Below, in pieces: positions 21,167 through 28,633 of a DNA stretch of 64,000 bases; within the stretch, counting starts at the first letter, position 1; every line of letters starts with the position of its first letter. The DNA comes from Nocardioides rotundus (GTDB lineage: Bacteria > Actinomycetota > Actinomycetes > Propionibacteriales > Nocardioidaceae). Below the pieces are notes generated by a model that was not told where the DNA came from, searched no databases, and saw nothing but the letters and a program-made list of their open reading frames with translations. The stretch covers positions 3,735,001 through 3,799,000 of the forward strand of contig NZ_CP082922.1 of assembly GCF_019931675.1 (NCBI RefSeq), read 5' to 3'. The position numbers were made by a program, and so were the translations under genes.

Positions 21167-22674
21167 CGGGTCTGCTCCGTTCCCGTCACCGCGGCGGGCG
21201 GGACGATCTCGCGCTTCTGGATCTTGCCGGTCGGGCCCTTGGGCAGGGCGTCGACGAACCACACGTGGCGGGGATACTTGTACGCCGCCACCTGGGCCTT
21301 GACATGGTCGCGCAGCTCGGTTTCGGTGATCGTGGCGCCCGGGCGCAGCGCGACCGCGGCGCCCACCTCCTCGCCCAGCCGGTCGTCGGGGAGACCGATC
21401 ACCGCCGCCTCCGCCACGTCCGGGTGCTCGTAGAGGACCTCCTCGAGCTCGCGGGGATAGACGTTGAAGCCGCCGCGGATGACCACCTCCTTCTTCCGGT
21501 CGACCACGGCGAAGAACCCGTCCTCGTCGACCCGGCCGATGTCGCCGGTGCGGAACCAGCCGTCGTCCGAGAGCACCTCCGCGGTCGCGTCCGGCCGCTG
21601 CCAGTAGCCCTTCATCACGTTGTGCCCGCGTACGGCGATCTCGCCTGCCTCTCCCGCCTCGACGGGCTCTCCGGACTCGGCGTCGACGATCCGCATCTCC
21701 ACCCCGCTCACCGGCTGGCCGATGGTGCCGGGCCGTCGGGCGTCCACCCGGTTGAACGAGGCGACCGGCGAGGTCTCCGAGAGGCCGTAGCCCTCCAGCA
21801 CCGGGGCGCCGAAGCGCTCCTCGAAGCGATGCAGGACCTCCACCGGCAGCGCGGCGCCGCCCGAGACGCACACCCGCAGGTCGGGCAGCTCGGGGGCGTC
21901 GTCCTCGCCGAGGAGGGCGCCGTACATCGTCGGGACCCCGGCGAAGACGGTGACCCGCTGGTCGGCCATCAGGTCCAGGGCGGCGGCGGGAGCGAACCGC
22001 GCGAGCAGCACGAGGACGGCCCCTTGGGCGATCGTCGTGTTGAGGGTGACCGTCTGCCCGAAGGCGTGGAAGAGCGGCAGGCCGCCGAAGACGACGTCGT
22101 CCGGCGTCAGCTGCAGCAGGTCGGACTGGCTGACCTCGACGTTGCGCACCAGGTTGTCGTGGGTGAGCTCGGCGCCCTTGGGCTTCCCGGTCGTGCCGGA
22201 GGTGTAGAGGAGCACCGCGGTGTCCTGCGGGTCCCGGTCGACGACGTCGGTGGCGGGCTCACGCTCGGACAGCTCGGGCAGGAAGTCGTCGTCGACCACG
22301 ATGACGGGGGCGTCCAGCGCCTCCTCCGCGCCCGCCTTCGCCTCGGGCGCCGCCGCCTCGGCGGCGACGAGCAGCCCCGCGCCCGCGTCGGTGAGGTGGA
22401 AGGCGACCTCGCGCGCCTTGAGCAGCGGGTTGAGGGGTACGACGACCCCGCCGGCGCGCAGCACGCCGTAGTAGACGACCGCGAACTCCGGCACGTTGGG
22501 CAGCATCACGCCGACCCGCGCGCCCGGCGTGACGCCGTACACCTGGACCAGATCGGCCATCCGCGCGCTGGCCTCGTCGAGCTCGCGATAGGTCAGGACG
22601 CGGTCGCCGGCGCGGAGCGCGGGCCGGTCGGGGTGGTCGGCGGCGGATCGGACAAGCAGGTCGGTGACGTTCAT
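21163..22674 (-). CDS. Fatty-acyl-CoA ligase (AMP-forming)
   Basis: 503 residues from ATG 22674. The AMP-binding signature LLYTSGTTGKPKGAEL, the motif GYGLSETSP, the hinge region WFRTGDIG and the catalytic Lys in PKGPTGKIQK are all clear. It activates a carboxylic acid, most likely a fatty acid given its place, to acyl-CoA through an acyl-adenylate. It is the first gene of the PHA operon and overlaps phaC by 4 bp. It is divergent from the PucR-type regulator, with 128 bp between the two starts. ATG 22674 is preceded by GGAGATCCC. Confidence 0.93.
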   Translation of the reverse strand: MNVTDLLVRSAADHPDRPALRAGDRVLTYRELDEASARMADLVQVYGVTPGARVGVMLPNVPEFAVVYYGVLRAGGVVVPLNPLLKAREVAFHLTDAGAGLLVAAEAAAPEAKAGAEEALDAPVIVVDDDFLPELSEREPATDVVDRDPQDTAVLLYTSGTTGKPKGAELTHDNLVRNVEVSQSDLLQLTPDDVVFGGLPLFHAFGQTVTLNTTIAQGAVLVLLARFAPAAALDLMADQRVTVFAGVPTMYGALLGEDDAPELPDLRVCVSGGAALPVEVLHRFEERFGAPVLEGYGLSETSPVASFNRVDARRPGTIGQPVSGVEMRIVDAESGEPVEAGEAGEIAVRGHNVMKGYWQRPDATAEVLSDDGWFRTGDIGRVDEDGFFAVVDRKKEVVIRGGFNVYPRELEEVLYEHPDVAEAAVIGLPDDRLGEEVGAAVALRPGATITETELRDHVKAQVAAYKYPRHVWFVDALPKGPTGKIQKREIVPPAAVTGTEQTR

Positions 22675-22766
22675 GGGATCTCCGAAGGGTCGGTGGTTCC
22701 CTCCACTCTGGCCCTCTTCGGCCGGATCCGCGTCGGCTGAAGGCACCAACTTTCCCGCTCCGGCCC

Positions 22767-22780
22767 TGTGCGCGCGCACA
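22767..22780. promoter_or_regulatory. Palindromic operator candidate for the PHA operon
   Basis: TGTGCGCGCGCACA is a perfect 14-bp palindrome between the divergent ligase and PucR-type regulator genes. It lies about 20 bp upstream of the regulator's -10 box (TACCGT, 22791-22796). It is a natural candidate for autoregulation and control of the operon. Confidence 0.5.
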
Positions 22781-22790
22781 ACGGCGCCGC

Positions 22791-22796
22791 TACCGT
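22791..22796 (+). promoter_or_regulatory. -10 box of a leaderless promoter for the PucR-type gene
   Basis: TACCGT (TANNNT) is followed by exactly 6 nt and then ATG 22803. This is the geometry of an actinobacterial leaderless transcript and supports that start. Confidence 0.55.
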
Positions 22797-22802
22797 CGGC
22801 GG

Positions 22803-23984
22803 ATGGACACCCCGGAGCACGACCCCGCTGTCGTCGATCTCAGCCGCGGGCTGCTGCCGGAGATCCCCGAGCTGGGCGAGGAGCTGGCCGAGCGGATCCG
22901 CGAGGAGGTGCCGTTCTACGTCGAGGACGACCGGGTGCCGATGCCCGAGCTGGTGCGGTCCTGCCAGCTGAACCTGGACTACATCCTCGGCACCCTGGCC
23001 GGCGTGCCCGAGCCGGTCACCGAGCCGCCGCGGGCGACCGGCGCGGCCCGGGCGACCCAGGGGGTGCCGTATGCGGCGGTGCTGCACGCGTTCCGGATCG
23101 GGGGCCGCTTCGTCTGGGAGCTGATGGTGGAGCGGGCCGACGAGGCCGTCCGCGACCGGCTGCTGCCGGCGGCCGCGGACATCTGGACGGTCAGCGACCA
23201 GCTCGCGGCACAGGTCACCGACGGCTACCGCCAGGCCTTCGCCGACCTGGCCCGGCGCGACGAGCAACGGCGGTCCGCACTGCTCGGGACGCTGCTGGAC
23301 GACGTGCCCGCCGACGACCTCCTGGGCGAGGCCGCCTCGCTCCTCGGGCTGCCCGCGCAGGGGGCGTTCGTCGTGGCGGTCGCGCAGGGGGTCGCACCCG
23401 GGCGAGCGCCCCTGCCCGACGTCGAGGAGCGGCTGGCCCGGCGCGACGTGGTGTCGGTGTGGCGGCTGGAGGCGGACCACCAGGAGGGTCTGGTCTCGCT
23501 GCGGCCGGGGTACGGCGTGGACCGGCTGGTCGAGGAGCTCCGCTCGCTCACTGAGAGCCGGGTCGGGCTGAGCCCGGTGTTCGAGCGGCTGGACGCGGCG
23601 CAGACGGCGCGGCGCGAGGCGCGGGTGGCGTGCGTGGCCGCCACCCCGGGTGGACACGACGTGGTCCGGCACGACGAGCACCCGACCGCGATGCTGCTTG
23701 CCGCGGCACCCGAGGCGTCGTACTCCTTCGCCACGACGGTGCTCGGCGACCTGCTCGACCTCGGCACGGAGGACCGCGACCCGCTGGTCCAGACCGCGCG
23801 CACCTGGCTCGCCGAGGGCGGCTCCACCTCCGCGGCCGCCGAGGTGCTGCACGTGCACCGCAACACGGTGCGCTACCGGCTGCGCCGGATCGAGCAGCTG
23901 ACCGGCCGCGACCTGGGGCACCCCGTGGACGCGACCGAGCTGCACCTGGCGCTGGAGGCGGCCCGGATCAGCGACCTGGGCTGA
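22803..23984 (+). CDS. PucR/CdaR-family transcriptional regulator
   Basis: 393 residues. The N-terminal two thirds is a helical sensor-like region without a recognised ligand motif. The C-terminus carries the PucR-type helix-turn-helix, readable as TSAAAEVLHVHRNTVRYRLR followed by RIEQLTGRDL. Proteins of this family usually activate divergent catabolic genes. Its position opposite the ligase-phaC-dehydrogenase-phaZ operon points to control of that operon, probably through the palindrome at 22767-22780. The transcript appears leaderless. Its terminator hairpin has been split by the IS481-family insertion at 24033. Confidence 0.88.
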   Translation: MDTPEHDPAVVDLSRGLLPEIPELGEELAERIREEVPFYVEDDRVPMPELVRSCQLNLDYILGTLAGVPEPVTEPPRATGAARATQGVPYAAVLHAFRIGGRFVWELMVERADEAVRDRLLPAAADIWTVSDQLAAQVTDGYRQAFADLARRDEQRRSALLGTLLDDVPADDLLGEAASLLGLPAQGAFVVAVAQGVAPGRAPLPDVEERLARRDVVSVWRLEADHQEGLVSLRPGYGVDRLVEELRSLTESRVGLSPVFERLDAAQTARREARVACVAATPGGHDVVRHDEHPTAMLLAAAPEASYSFATTVLGDLLDLGTEDRDPLVQTARTWLAEGGSTSAAAEVLHVHRNTVRYRLRRIEQLTGRDLGHPVDATELHLALEAARISDLG

Positions 23985-24002
23985 GGCCGGCGCCCCGCCG
24001 TA

Positions 24003-24032
24003 ACGTCATACGAAGCGGGGAACCGCTCCCCC
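24003..24032. repeat. Left half of a split terminator hairpin, with target duplication
   Basis: The 18-nt arm ACGTCATACGAAGCGGGG (24003-24020) is the exact reverse complement of 25359-25376. The last 16 bases, GGGGAACCGCTCCCCC (24017-24032), are the target duplication of the IS element. Before insertion the two arms enclosed an 8-nt loop (AACCGCTC), forming a strong hairpin between the convergent PucR-type and ClC genes. Confidence 0.9.
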
Positions 24033-25346
24033 TGTCGTGTCCGGGGACATCGGTGACACATATGTCTCAGGACATCGGTGACACTAGCGGTCTTGGGGTT
24101 GGTAGCGGCGGTTGTAGTCGAGGGTGAGGCTGCGGAGGAGCTCGTCGCCGGTGAAGATGGCAACGAAGGCGCCGGTGCGGAAGACGGTGACTGGCTTTCC
24201 GGCGTGTTTTCTTCCGAGGCCGATGAGGCGTCCGTCGAGGCCGACGGAGCCGGTGGCGCTGACCAGCTGTCGGGTCAGGATGGTGGTCGCCGGGGGTAGG
24301 TCGGGGACGGTGGCGAATGGGCCGAGGTCGAAGCGTTGGTGTGGGGTGAGCTTGGCGAGCACCTTGTTGCGGCGGTTGTTGTAGCCATCGCGGTACTCGT
24401 CGAGTAGTGCTTGGAATTCGGCGATGCTGCTGACTAAGGGACGCCGTTTGAGCCACTTTTGGACCCGCTGGTGGGCTCGCTCGTTCTTGCCGCAGGTTTG
24501 GGGGTGAGAGACCCGGGAGGTGATCGCGTGCACCCCGAGGTCGGTCAGGTTGCGCTCGAAGACACTGATCCACCCGCGTCGTTTGCCCGAGAACGCCGAC
24601 CCGTTGTCGCTGAGCAGCTGGACGGGCAACCCGTAGCGTTCCACCGCCAGGCAGAAGGTCGCCCAGATGTCGCTGCCGTTCTCCGACACCGCTGCCTGCA
24701 GGGCCAAGTCCGTGCGCGAGCAGTCGTCGGTCAACTGCAGCACCGTGACCGTCTCGCCGGTGGCAAGCTGGTACTCAAACCCGTCGAACTGCCACAGCGC
24801 GTTGACCTCGCTGCGCTCGAAGCGCCGGGAGCCACGACGTGGCTTGCGTTGAGGAACCTTGACCAACTGGCCCCGCTGGTCGAAGACCCGATTGACCGTG
24901 GACCGAGCCGGCAACGGACGGTCGGCGGGCCAAGAGGAGGTCCCGGCCTCGATCTGTTCCTCCAACCGCATCAACACCGCGTCCGCGCCGTAGTCCCACC
25001 CCGCCTCGGCCTCGTGCTTACGGATCGCGATCAACACATCCTCAAGCGCGGCGGGGAGTCTTGTCGGTGAGCGCCGCGGGCGACGCGAGTCGGGGTAGAA
25101 CCCCTCCACGCCACGGGCCCTGAACCGCTTCACATAGTCGTAGAACATCTTGCGGCTGATCCCCAGCTCGCGACAGATCCTCGACACGTTCTGCTTCGGA
25201 CCCGGCGCGACGTGAGCAGCAACCGCTGCCGCCACCGCAGCATCCACGGCAACCCCATCTCTGGCCATCCCTGATAGTGACGACCAACCTCAGGTGTTAC
25301 CGATGTCCCCGGACTTCAACTGTTACCGATGTGCTCGGACTTCACA
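24033..25346 (-). mobile_element. IS481-family insertion sequence
   Basis: The 1314-bp element has ends beginning TGT. Each end holds two copies of a transposase-site core about 25 bp apart: left GACATCGGTGACAC at 24046-24059 and 24071-24084; right GTGTTACCGATGTC at 25294-25307 and a related copy at 25320-25333. It is flanked by a 16-bp direct duplication GGGGAACCGCTCCCCC (24017-24032 and 25347-25362). The single transposase gene is intact, so the element looks recent and possibly active. Confidence 0.93.
24084..25268 (-). CDS. IS481-family transposase
   Basis: 394 residues: an N-terminal helix-turn-helix (SRICRELGISRKMFYDYVKRF), then an rve-type integrase core with the DDE triad visible as Asp in LWQFDGFEY, Asp in LSDNGSAF and Glu in CGKNERAHQRVQ. 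A C-terminal domain follows, and the stop overlaps the inner left-end binding site. The reading frame is intact and of normal length for IS481. It would cut and join the element ends. GC content is close to that of the host. Confidence 0.95.
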   Translation of the reverse strand: MARDGVAVDAAVAAAVAAHVAPGPKQNVSRICRELGISRKMFYDYVKRFRARGVEGFYPDSRRPRRSPTRLPAALEDVLIAIRKHEAEAGWDYGADAVLMRLEEQIEAGTSSWPADRPLPARSTVNRVFDQRGQLVKVPQRKPRRGSRRFERSEVNALWQFDGFEYQLATGETVTVLQLTDDCSRTDLALQAAVSENGSDIWATFCLAVERYGLPVQLLSDNGSAFSGKRRGWISVFERNLTDLGVHAITSRVSHPQTCGKNERAHQRVQKWLKRRPLVSSIAEFQALLDEYRDGYNNRRNKVLAKLTPHQRFDLGPFATVPDLPPATTILTRQLVSATGSVGLDGRLIGLGRKHAGKPVTVFRTGAFVAIFTGDELLRSLTLDYNRRYQPQDR

Positions 25347-25376
25347 GGGGAACCGCTCCCCCGCTTCGTATGACGT
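25347..25376. repeat. Right half of the split terminator hairpin, with target duplication
   Basis: GGGGAACCGCTCCCCC (25347-25362) repeats the left duplication, and CCCCGCTTCGTATGACGT (25359-25376) is the reverse complement of the left arm. The hairpin now has a 1.3-kb insert, so it can no longer terminate transcription as before. Confidence 0.9.
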
Positions 25377-25398
25377 CCCGGGGCGGCCGGAGCCGGTC

Positions 25399-26664
25399 TC
25401 AGTGCACCAGCGGCGAGGGCTGCGGGGCGCGGTCGCCGAGCAGGTGGACCGCGGCGGTGGCGACCGCCGTACCGACCGTCATCGCCAGCAGCGCGGGCAG
25501 CGGGAAGAACACCAGGAGCACCAGCATCACGGCGAGCGGACGGCGCAGCATCGCCGTCGCGGTGGCCGCGGCGCTGGCGGCCACCACGGGGGCGACCGGG
25601 ACGCTCGGGGCCAGCGCCACCACGATCAGCCCGAGGGCGATGCCGGTGAACACCGCGGGGAAGAACTGGCCGCCGAACCAGCCGGTCGCCAGGCATGCCA
25701 GGGTCGCCACGAGCTTGAGCGCCGCCACCGCGATCAGGCCGCCCACCGTCCAGCCGGCGGCGTCGGTGATCAGCTCCTGGGCCTCGTGCTCACCGGAGAA
25801 GAGCACGAGCGGCGCCACCGCGCCGCACGCCCCGAGGACCAGCCCGCCGAGCGCGCCCCGCAGCACCGGCGAGGCGACGACCCGCTCGGCGCTGCGGCGC
25901 AGCGGTCCGGTGAGCGCCATCAGCGCCAGGCCCGCGAGGGTGGCGGGGACGGCCGCCACCGCGGCCCACCCCAGGGCACCGAGCAGGGCACGGCCGGCGC
26001 CGATGTCGCCGGCGGGCAGGTCGTAGCGCAGCCCGGCACCGTCCGGCAGCACGGCCAGCATCGCGACCAGGCCGGCGACCGACGCGAGCACGCCGTACGG
26101 CAGCAGGGACGCGGCGCGCGCACGGTCGCGGCTCCCCTCCACAGGGAGCACCACCGAGCCGAGCGGTCCGCCGAACAGGCCGGAGAGCGCGCCCGCCGCG
26201 GAGATGTAGGAGGCCTCGTCCTCGGCCAGGCGCAGCAGTCGCGCCACCCTCCGGCCGAGGCCGGTGGCCAGGACGAGGAGCGGCGCCTCGGGGCCGAGCG
26301 AGGCTCCGAAGCCGAGCGAGACGACGCCCAGCAGGGCGGCGCGGGCGAGCCAGGTGAGCTTCTGCGGCGGGGTCCGCTCCTCCTCCCCTGCGAACACCTC
26401 GTCGATGTCGAGGAGGGCGTCGTCCAGGTCGTGCGGGGTGTCGGCGCCGTGCCGCAGTTGCAGCAGGCCCACGAGCACGCCGCCGACCACGCAGGTGACG
26501 ATCGTGGCCAGCCAGACCGGCCCGGGCAGCCGCGGCGCGCCGTGGTCCCACACCAGCGCCTCGACCACGCGTACGGCGCCCAGGTAGACACCGGCCGCCG
26601 CGCCCACCGCGGCCCCCAGCAGGATCGCCAGCACGGCGGTGCGCGGCCGGGAGCTCTCGGGCAT
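25399..26664 (-). CDS. ClC-family chloride channel/antiporter
   Basis: 421 residues from ATG 26664, almost wholly hydrophobic with about ten helices. ClC landmarks are present: GFGASLGPEAPLL where most ClC proteins have G(K/R)EGP, and GWFGGQFFPAVF matching GxFxP. The shifted Glu motif resembles the YfeO-like branch of bacterial ClC proteins. It would move chloride or another halide, possibly against protons. The frame is open a further 40 codons upstream, but hydrophobic homology begins near 26664. It was convergent with the PucR-type gene across the hairpin now split by the IS element. The 202-bp gap upstream (26665-26866) holds nothing recognisable. Confidence 0.85.
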   Translation of the reverse strand: MPESSRPRTAVLAILLGAAVGAAAGVYLGAVRVVEALVWDHGAPRLPGPVWLATIVTCVVGGVLVGLLQLRHGADTPHDLDDALLDIDEVFAGEEERTPPQKLTWLARAALLGVVSLGFGASLGPEAPLLVLATGLGRRVARLLRLAEDEASYISAAGALSGLFGGPLGSVVLPVEGSRDRARAASLLPYGVLASVAGLVAMLAVLPDGAGLRYDLPAGDIGAGRALLGALGWAAVAAVPATLAGLALMALTGPLRRSAERVVASPVLRGALGGLVLGACGAVAPLVLFSGEHEAQELITDAAGWTVGGLIAVAALKLVATLACLATGWFGGQFFPAVFTGIALGLIVVALAPSVPVAPVVAASAAATATAMLRRPLAVMLVLLVFFPLPALLAMTVGTAVATAAVHLLGDRAPQPSPLVH

Positions 26665-26866
26665 GCGCCCTAGGATCGCGCCTCCCGCTCCCCGGCGCCA
26701 CTGGTCGCCGCCCGTCGGTCCCCGATCGGACCGGCCGCGCTCGCACACGCGCTGGCAGAAGTCCGTCGACGGGCACCCAGCCACGCTCAGCCGGGCCGCC
26801 GCGGCGAGGTTGTGCCAGCGCGGCTACGACGCGACGGCCGCGCCCACCGGCGCAGCGGGGCAGGGG

Positions 26867-28276
26867 TCAGGGCGTGCGGAGCTCGGCGGGCAGGGCCTCC
26901 AGCAGCCGCAGCCACAGCTCGGAGGCGGTGGGATAGCTGGGTACGGCGTGCCTCAGCAGCCACACCGGCACCCGGCCGGTGATCGCGATCGTGGCCGCAT
27001 GGACCTGCTCCCCCGCCTCGGGGCCGACGAAGGTCGCGCCGACCACCCGGCCGCTCCCGCGGTCCACCACGAGCTTGGCCCCGCCGAGCGCGTCGTCGCG
27101 CAGCAGGGCGGCGCCCGCCGCGCCGGTCCAGGGCACCTCGGCGACCACGACGTCGTCGTACGCCGAGCGCGCCTCCTCCTCGGTCAGCCCGACCGCGCCC
27201 ACCTGGGGGTCGGTGAAGACCACCTGCGGCACCGGCACGTCCTCCGGCGGCTGAGGCTCGGGGCGGCCGGCCGCCCGGGCGGCGATCTGCGGGCCGAGGA
27301 CGCGGGCGCGGTACTTGCCCCAGTGGGTCAAGGGCGCCTCGCCGCTCGCGTCGCCGACCAGCCACAGCCAGTCGGGTACGTCGCCCGCGCGGACGTCGTC
27401 GACGGTCAGGCCGACCGCGTCGAGGCCGATGTCCCCGAGCCGCGGCCGGCGGCCCACCGCCACCAGGATCTCGTCGGCGACCATGTCCCCGTCGGAGGTG
27501 CCGACGGTGACCGGTCCGCCGTGCACGCGCCCCAGACCGGTGTCCGAGGGCGACGCGCGCTCGCAGGAGGCGATCTCCACGCCCAGCCGGACGTCCACGC
27601 CCTGCGCCTCGAGCCCCCGGCGCACCAGGTCGGCGGCGAACGGCTCGACCCGGGCGAGCAGCCGGTCGTCGCGCACCAGCAGGGTCACCTGCGACCCCAG
27701 CGCCGCCATCCAGACCGCCGCCTCGCAGGCGACGACCCCGCCGCCGACGATCACCAGCCGATCGGGCACCTCGACCACGCCGGTGGCGTCGCGGGAGCCC
27801 CAGGGCAGGGCGGCGGAGTATTGCTCGGGGATGACCGGCTCGCTGCCGGTGGCGAGCACCACCGCATGCCGCGCCCGGACCACCCGCGGGCCGCCCGCGG
27901 TCTCCACGGTGACCTCGCGATCACCGCTCAACCGGCCGTGACCGCGGACGACCTCGAGCCCGGCGTCCGCGGCCCACGAGGCCTGGCCGGAGTCGTCGTA
28001 GTGGGAGACCCAGTCGTCGCGCCGGGCCAGCAGCGCGTCCCGCTCGAGCTCGGGCGTGCTCACCCCGGGCAGGTGGGCCGCCGTGGCGGCGACCTCGATC
28101 GGCCTCAACAGCGCCTTGCTCGGCATGCAGGCGTAGTAGGAGCACTCCCCGCCCAGGAGCTCGCCCTCGACGAGGAGGGCGGTGAGGTCGGTGCCCTCGA
28201 CGGCATACTGTGCCGCGTTCTCCCCCGCGGGGCCGGCCCCCAGCACGATGACGTCGACGGTCTCCGGCGCCGCCAC
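26867..28276 (-). CDS. Pyridine nucleotide-disulfide oxidoreductase (class I)
   Basis: 469 residues. It has the FAD motif VIVLGAGPAGENAA, the redox-active disulfide CSYYAC (CxxxxC) in GGECSYYACMPSKALL, a second nucleotide-binding GGGVVACEAA, the FAD motif LWLVGDASG, and a C-terminal dimer-interface His-Glu as HAVPSYPTASE. It belongs to the dihydrolipoamide dehydrogenase/mercuric reductase group, but it is not beside a 2-oxoacid dehydrogenase or mer genes, and no N-terminal metal-binding domain is present. The electron acceptor is therefore unknown. It starts 3 bp after the upstream GNAT gene ends, so the two are probably co-transcribed. Confidence 0.88.
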   Translation of the reverse strand: MAAPETVDVIVLGAGPAGENAAQYAVEGTDLTALLVEGELLGGECSYYACMPSKALLRPIEVAATAAHLPGVSTPELERDALLARRDDWVSHYDDSGQASWAADAGLEVVRGHGRLSGDREVTVETAGGPRVVRARHAVVLATGSEPVIPEQYSAALPWGSRDATGVVEVPDRLVIVGGGVVACEAAVWMAALGSQVTLLVRDDRLLARVEPFAADLVRRGLEAQGVDVRLGVEIASCERASPSDTGLGRVHGGPVTVGTSDGDMVADEILVAVGRRPRLGDIGLDAVGLTVDDVRAGDVPDWLWLVGDASGEAPLTHWGKYRARVLGPQIAARAAGRPEPQPPEDVPVPQVVFTDPQVGAVGLTEEEARSAYDDVVVAEVPWTGAAGAALLRDDALGGAKLVVDRGSGRVVGATFVGPEAGEQVHAATIAITGRVPVWLLRHAVPSYPTASELWLRLLEALPAELRTP

Positions 28277-28279
28277 GGC

Positions 28280-28591
28280 TCAGTCCCTCGCCGTCGAGGC
28301 GGGGGCGTCGTAGACCAGGTCGGCGTACTCCGGGTTCCGCTCGATGAACGCCTTGATGAACCAGCACAGCGCCAGCACCCGGCGGTCACCCTGCGCCCGC
28401 ACGTCGTCCAGGGCGAAGCGGGCCAGCGCGGTCCCGACGCCCTGGCCCTCGTGCTCCGGCTCGACGATCGTGTGGGTGAACACGATCAGATTCGGGGCCA
28501 GCTCATACTCGGCGAACCCGGCGAGCCCGCCGTCCAGGTGCGCCTCGTAGCGGTGGGCCTCGGGGTTGTTCTCGACGGTCAGGTCGGTCAT
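28280..28591 (-). CDS. Small GNAT-type N-acetyltransferase
   Basis: 103 residues of the short YjdJ-like acetyltransferase type. It contains the acetyl-CoA binding motif in EPEHEGQGVGTALARFAL and a C-terminal segment with Cys/Trp (LALCWFIKAFIERNPEYADLV) typical of this subgroup. The substrate is unknown. It sits directly upstream of the disulfide oxidoreductase, in the same direction with a 3-bp gap. The gene is intact. Confidence 0.88.
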   Translation of the reverse strand: MTDLTVENNPEAHRYEAHLDGGLAGFAEYELAPNLIVFTHTIVEPEHEGQGVGTALARFALDDVRAQGDRRVLALCWFIKAFIERNPEYADLVYDAPASTARD

Positions 28592-28633
28592 CGGCGGACT
28601 CCTGTCCTCACGGGGGTACGGCGACCACCGTAG

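Noticed and set aside
26867..28276. Mercuric reductase call
   Set aside because: The redox disulfide is CxxxxC, but there is no N-terminal metal-binding domain, no C-terminal Cys pair and no mer genes.
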